Below the pieces are notes generated by a model. The model made no database searches, had not been told where the DNA came from, and worked only from the letters and a program-made list of their open reading frames with translations. Below, piece by piece: positions 5,543 through 8,433 of a stretch of 8,433 nt of DNA (positions within the stretch are counted from its first letter, which is position 1; every line of letters begins with the position of its first letter). Source of the stretch: UBA4292 sp964648695 (GTDB lineage Bacteria > Bacillota > Clostridia > Lachnospirales > Lachnospiraceae); contig CAZYLH010000056.1 in NCBI GenBank assembly GCA_964648695.1, positions 1 to 8,433 of the forward strand, given 5' to 3'. A program made the position numbers and the translations under genes.

Positions 5543-6610
5543 TTATTTATCGCACGCCTCGTTAATCAGCCGCATAATAGCGCCGATGGCATCATTTAGC
5601 TGGCTGTTTTCCATGGCAGAGCGGTACTTTTCGCGGTTTTCATATACTTCACAGACCGCTTTTGTTAAAGTTTCAGGACTCATCTTTTCCTCCGGCAAAA
5701 CATAGGAGTAGCCCTGCTTTTTAAAGGACTTGGCGTTTAAAATCTGATCTCCGCGGCTTACCTGTGCGGATAAGGGTACTAAGATATTTGGCTTATGGAG
5801 CGCTAACAGCTCACAGATGGAATTTGCTCCGGCGCGTGAGAGAACGATATCCGCCGCCGCAAAAAGATCCTTTAGCTGCTCGCTGATATACTCAAACTGC
5901 ACATAGCCGGGCGTACCTGTAAGCGCTTCATCAAGATTACCTTTTCCGCAGAGGTGGATTACCTGGAAATTTTTAAGAAGCTCGGGGAGAGCTTCTCTGA
6001 GGTTCTGGTTGATAATCTTAGAGCCAAGGCTTCCGCCCATCATCATAAGAATCGGCTTTTCATCTGAAAGTCCGGCAAATTTAAGGCCTATTTCACGGTC
6101 TCCTAAGAGGAGCTCCTGGCGGATGGGAGAGCCGGTTAAAACACCTTTTTCCTTTGGGAGATGTTCTAAGGCCTCCGGGAAATTAGCGCAGATTTTTTTT
6201 GCCGCTGGGATACAGAGCTTATTTGCAAGACCGGGACTCATATCAGATTCGTGGATGATAACAGGCACTTTATAGCGCTTTGCAGCAAGCACTACGGGCA
6301 CAGCCACAAATCCTCCCTTAGAAAAAAGTACGTCCGGTTTAAATTCGCGGATAATTCTTTTTGCCTGAAAAAATCCCCTTATCACCCGAAACGGGTCAGT
6401 GAGATTTTTGAGGTCAAAATAGCGGCGAAATTTGCCGGTGGAAATGCCATAGTAAGGAATATTTTCCGTTTCTATCAAGCGCTTTTCGATCCCGTCATAG
6501 GAGCCGATATAGCGTATTTCATATCCTGCTTTTATAAGAGCGGGTAAAAGAGCGATGTTTGGCGTAACATGCCCCGCGGTGCCTCCGCCGGTGAGAATGA
6601 TCTTTTTCAT
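5543..6610 (-). CDS. murG: UDP-GlcNAc:undecaprenyl-PP-MurNAc-pentapeptide N-acetylglucosamine transferase (MurG)
   Basis: MurG is a peripheral inner-face membrane GT-B enzyme that adds GlcNAc to lipid I, forming lipid II for peptidoglycan. The 355 residues match the family. The N domain has the glycine loop LTGGGTAGHVTPN (6-18), FSKGGFVAVP and IHESDMSPGLANK, the Staphylococcus/Clostridia variant of the HEQN loop. The C domain has MMMGGSLGS, the UDP-GlcNAc segment LSRAGANSICELLALHKPNILVPL and SRGDQILNA. There is no transmembrane helix, as expected. ATG 6610-6608 follows GGAGG (complement of 6617-6621). It is 13 bp downstream of the TSCPD gene on the same strand, away from the usual division and cell-wall cluster. 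Its polyprenyl-linked substrate depends ultimately on the IspE pathway encoded nearby, but adjacency need not be functional. Confidence 0.96.
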   Translation of the reverse strand: MKKIILTGGGTAGHVTPNIALLPALIKAGYEIRYIGSYDGIEKRLIETENIPYYGISTGKFRRYFDLKNLTDPFRVIRGFFQAKRIIREFKPDVLFSKGGFVAVPVVLAAKRYKVPVIIHESDMSPGLANKLCIPAAKKICANFPEALEHLPKEKGVLTGSPIRQELLLGDREIGLKFAGLSDEKPILMMMGGSLGSKIINQNLREALPELLKNFQVIHLCGKGNLDEALTGTPGYVQFEYISEQLKDLFAAADIVLSRAGANSICELLALHKPNILVPLSAQVSRGDQILNAKSFKKQGYSYVLPEEKMSPETLTKAVCEVYENREKYRSAMENSQLNDAIGAIMRLINEACDK

Positions 6611-6623
6611 GCTCCGCCTCCGA

Positions 6624-6866
6624 TTAAGAAAGAGCCTGCTCTATAGCTTTTGCCAGTTGATCAGGACAAGATGTGCCCCGTCCCCTGCAGTCGATACCCT
6701 TTAAACGCCTGATTGCCTCATTAGCATCCATGCCCTCCACTAAAGCAGCGACGCCATGAGTGTTTCCGTCGCATCCGCCAACAAACTGGACATTACTTAC
6801 CTTTCCGTCTTTAATATCAAAATTGATGGCCTTAGAGCAGGTGCCTTTTGTAGTATATGTATGCAT
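6624..6866 (-). CDS. Small TSCPD-domain protein, TIGR03905-like, function unknown
   Basis: An 80-residue protein starts at ATG 6866-6864, directed by a perfect AGGAGG (complement of 6874-6879) 7 bp upstream; the longer in-frame reading from 6947 crosses this ribosome binding site and the promoter, so I reject it. The sequence holds four cysteines at about 10, 32, 60 and 67, in TKGTCSKAI, VGGCDGNTHG, IDCRGRG and the eponymous TSCPD (65-69). This matches a family of small clostridial proteins related to the C-terminal domain of B12-dependent ribonucleotide reductases. The cysteines suggest metal binding, but no activity is established. It leads an operon with murG. Confidence 0.88.
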   Translation of the reverse strand: MHTYTTKGTCSKAINFDIKDGKVSNVQFVGGCDGNTHGVAALVEGMDANEAIRRLKGIDCRGRGTSCPDQLAKAIEQALS

Positions 6867-6903
6867 GTAAATACCTCCTGAGAACATAAATGTGCCTTGG
6901 CTC

Positions 6904-6932
6904 ATCCTAGCATATTTCGGTAAAAAAAGCAA
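6904..6932 (-). promoter_or_regulatory. Predicted promoter of the TSCPD-murG operon
   Basis: On the minus strand, TTGCTT (complement of 6927-6932) lies 17 bp before TAGGAT (complement of 6904-6909). The bases TGC directly upstream of the -10 make it an extended -10 element. It lies about 38 bp upstream of the TSCPD start codon, with the ribosome binding site between. Confidence 0.55.
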
Positions 6933-7007
6933 TGTGGGGCGAGCCATATATATCGCGGGGGCCTCATAAAAAATCTGTCCTTTGCCCCAACTTTTTTTGA
7001 AATAAGG

Positions 7008-7036
7008 TTGAAATTCAGATTGCTTCTGATTATAAT
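7008..7036 (+). promoter_or_regulatory. Predicted sigma-A promoter of pgi
   Basis: TTGAAA at 7008-7013 and TATAAT at 7031-7036 are 17 bp apart. Transcription should begin near 7043, leaving a leader of about 40 nt with AAAGGAG at 7070-7076. It is divergent from the TSCPD-murG promoter. Confidence 0.75.
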
Positions 7037-7083
7037 AAAAAACGTTTTGGGGAAAAGCTTGTAAATCAGAAAGGAGTCGCTTT

Positions 7084-8430
7084 ATGGCGAAGGTTAGATT
7101 TGATTATTCTAAGGCGGAAAGCTACGTTACCGCTAAGGAGCTTAACAATATCAAAAAGGCAGCAGAAACCGCTAAGGAGACACTGCTTAATAAGACCGGC
7201 GCGGGAAATGATTTTCTTGGCTGGATCGATCTTCCGGTAAATTATGATAAAGAGGAATTTGCGCGCATACAGGAGGCGGCAAAGAAAATTCAGTCGGATT
7301 CAGATGTACTTATTGTCATCGGTATCGGCGGCTCATACTTAGGAGCAAGAGCTGCCATTGAGTTTTTGGGACATAGCTTTTACAATAATCTCCCGAAGGA
7401 TGTAAGAAAGACCCCAGAGATCTACTATGCGGGCAACAGCATCAGCGGCACCTATTTAAAGCACCTGACACAGATGGTGGAGGGGAAGGATTTTTCCGTG
7501 AATGTGATTTCAAAATCCGGAACCACCACAGAGCCTGCTATAGCGTTTAGAGTGTTTAAGGAGCTTTTGGAAGCGCGTTATGGCAAAAAGGAAGCGGCAA
7601 AGAGAATCTATGCCACCACGGATAAGGAAAAGGGTGCACTTAAAAAGCTTGCCGATGAGGAGGGCTATGAGACATTCGTTGTTCCGGATGATGTGGGAGG
7701 ACGTTTTTCAGTGCTGACCGCGGTGGGCCTTTTGCCGATTGCCGTAAGCGGTGCAGACATCACAAAGCTGATGGAGGGTGCTGCCAGTGCCAGAGAGGAA
7801 GCTTTAAGCGCGCCTTTTGAGGAAAACTCCGCCATGCTCTATGCCGCTGCAAGAAATATTCAGTATCTAAAAGGCAAGTGCGTAGAGATCACCTGCAACT
7901 ATGAGCCAAGCCTGCACTATGTATCCGAGTGGTGGAAGCAGCTTTTTGGCGAGAGCGAGGGAAAGAACAACCGCGGAATCTTCCCGGCTTCTGTAGACTT
8001 TACAACGGATCTGCACTCCATGGGTCAGTTTATTCAGGAGGGCACACGTCTCATGTTTGAGACAGTTATCTGTGTGGAGCAGCCTGCAGATACCATTGTG
8101 CTTCAGAAAGAAGAGGTTGATCTAGACGGTCTTAATTATCTTTCTGGCAAGGATATGGATTTTATAAACAAGAGCGCCATGAACGGAACGATCCTTGCGC
8201 ATACGGACGGAGATGTTCCAAACTTTGTTATTCATGTGCCAGAGCAAAATGAGTTCTATCTGGGACAGCTCTTTTATATGTATGAATTTGCCTGCGGCGT
8301 CAGCGGCTACATGCTGGGAGTTAATCCATTTGACCAGCCCGGCGTGGAGAGCTATAAGAGCAATATGTTTGCACTCCTTGGAAAGCCCGGCTATGAGGCG
8401 GAAAGAGAAAAGCTTCTTGCAAGGTTATAA
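7084..8430 (+). CDS. pgi: Glucose-6-phosphate isomerase
   Basis: This cytosolic enzyme interconverts glucose 6-phosphate and fructose 6-phosphate in glycolysis and gluconeogenesis. The 448-residue length is that of the compact Bacillus/Clostridia form, not the roughly 550-residue proteobacterial one. Motifs are the sugar-phosphate (SIS) site IGIGGSYLGARAAIEFL (about 80-96), SKSGTTTEPA, the signature DVGGRFSVLTAVGLLP, FGESEGKN with Glu290, DLHSMGQF with His311 and NPFDQPGVESYKSN with Lys425. Glu290, His311 and Lys425 fall at the numbers I recall for the Bacillus enzyme, which supports the start at ATG 7084 behind AAAGGAG. The gene is complete and ends in tandem stops (TAATAA) at the window edge; any terminator lies outside. 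Confidence 0.97.
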   Translation: MAKVRFDYSKAESYVTAKELNNIKKAAETAKETLLNKTGAGNDFLGWIDLPVNYDKEEFARIQEAAKKIQSDSDVLIVIGIGGSYLGARAAIEFLGHSFYNNLPKDVRKTPEIYYAGNSISGTYLKHLTQMVEGKDFSVNVISKSGTTTEPAIAFRVFKELLEARYGKKEAAKRIYATTDKEKGALKKLADEEGYETFVVPDDVGGRFSVLTAVGLLPIAVSGADITKLMEGAASAREEALSAPFEENSAMLYAAARNIQYLKGKCVEITCNYEPSLHYVSEWWKQLFGESEGKNNRGIFPASVDFTTDLHSMGQFIQEGTRLMFETVICVEQPADTIVLQKEEVDLDGLNYLSGKDMDFINKSAMNGTILAHTDGDVPNFVIHVPEQNEFYLGQLFYMYEFACGVSGYMLGVNPFDQPGVESYKSNMFALLGKPGYEAEREKLLARL

Positions 8431-8433
8431 TAA

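Noticed and set aside
6867..6947. 27-residue N-terminal extension of the TSCPD protein
   Set aside because: It spans the predicted promoter and the AGGAGG site that directs the internal ATG.
6957..6988. GGGGC / GCCCC pairing followed by a T tract in the TSCPD-pgi intergenic region
   Set aside because: It has a 5-bp stem with a loop over 20 nt, and no plus-strand gene upstream that would need termination.

Overview
The window looks like chromosomal DNA of a Firmicute of class Clostridia, most likely a Lachnospiraceae-type anaerobe. The grounds are moderate G+C, consensus sigma-A promoters, strong AGGAGG-type ribosome binding sites, a Firmicutes-style MurG, a DUF1934/YwiB protein, a small TIGR03905-type TSCPD protein and the 448-residue Bacillus-type glucose-6-phosphate isomerase. 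It comes from a draft assembly, because exactly 100 Ns lie at 2651-2750.

Region 1 (1-3130) is a sulfur-amino-acid block. A partial HxlR-family regulator on the minus strand runs off the left edge. It is divergent from a plus-strand operon of O-acetylhomoserine sulfhydrylase (metY), cysteine synthase (cysK, 3' end lost in the gap) and an Rrf2-family regulator (5' end lost in the gap). The operon closes with an intrinsic terminator. Both divergent promoters are readable. The intergenic region carries a 19-bp tandem repeat, recurring TAGTAT/ATACTA words and a dyad just downstream of the metY promoter, so two candidate regulators flank the pathway. The continuous reading frame from cysK into the Rrf2 gene is a gap artefact.

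Region 2 (3130-5542) is a plus-strand operon: ispE (isoprenoid precursor synthesis), a GntR regulator with an FCD domain overlapping ispE by 14 bp, and a DUF1934 protein. It ends in a 248-bp spacer with an IS200/IS605-like hairpin, a very long terminator hairpin that probably works in both directions, and a small GNRA-loop hairpin.

Region 3 (5543-6932) is a minus-strand pair: a four-cysteine TSCPD protein followed by murG (lipid II synthesis), with a recognisable promoter. Region 4 (7008-8430) is pgi under its own strong promoter, divergent from that pair, with all catalytic residues present.

Most of the window is ordinary housekeeping content. I see no defence system, CRISPR array, phage genes, tRNA or rRNA, and nothing that clearly qualifies as a new system. 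The parts most worth a second look are the two-regulator sulfur locus with its repeated operator-like words and the hairpin-rich spacer at 5360-5520.
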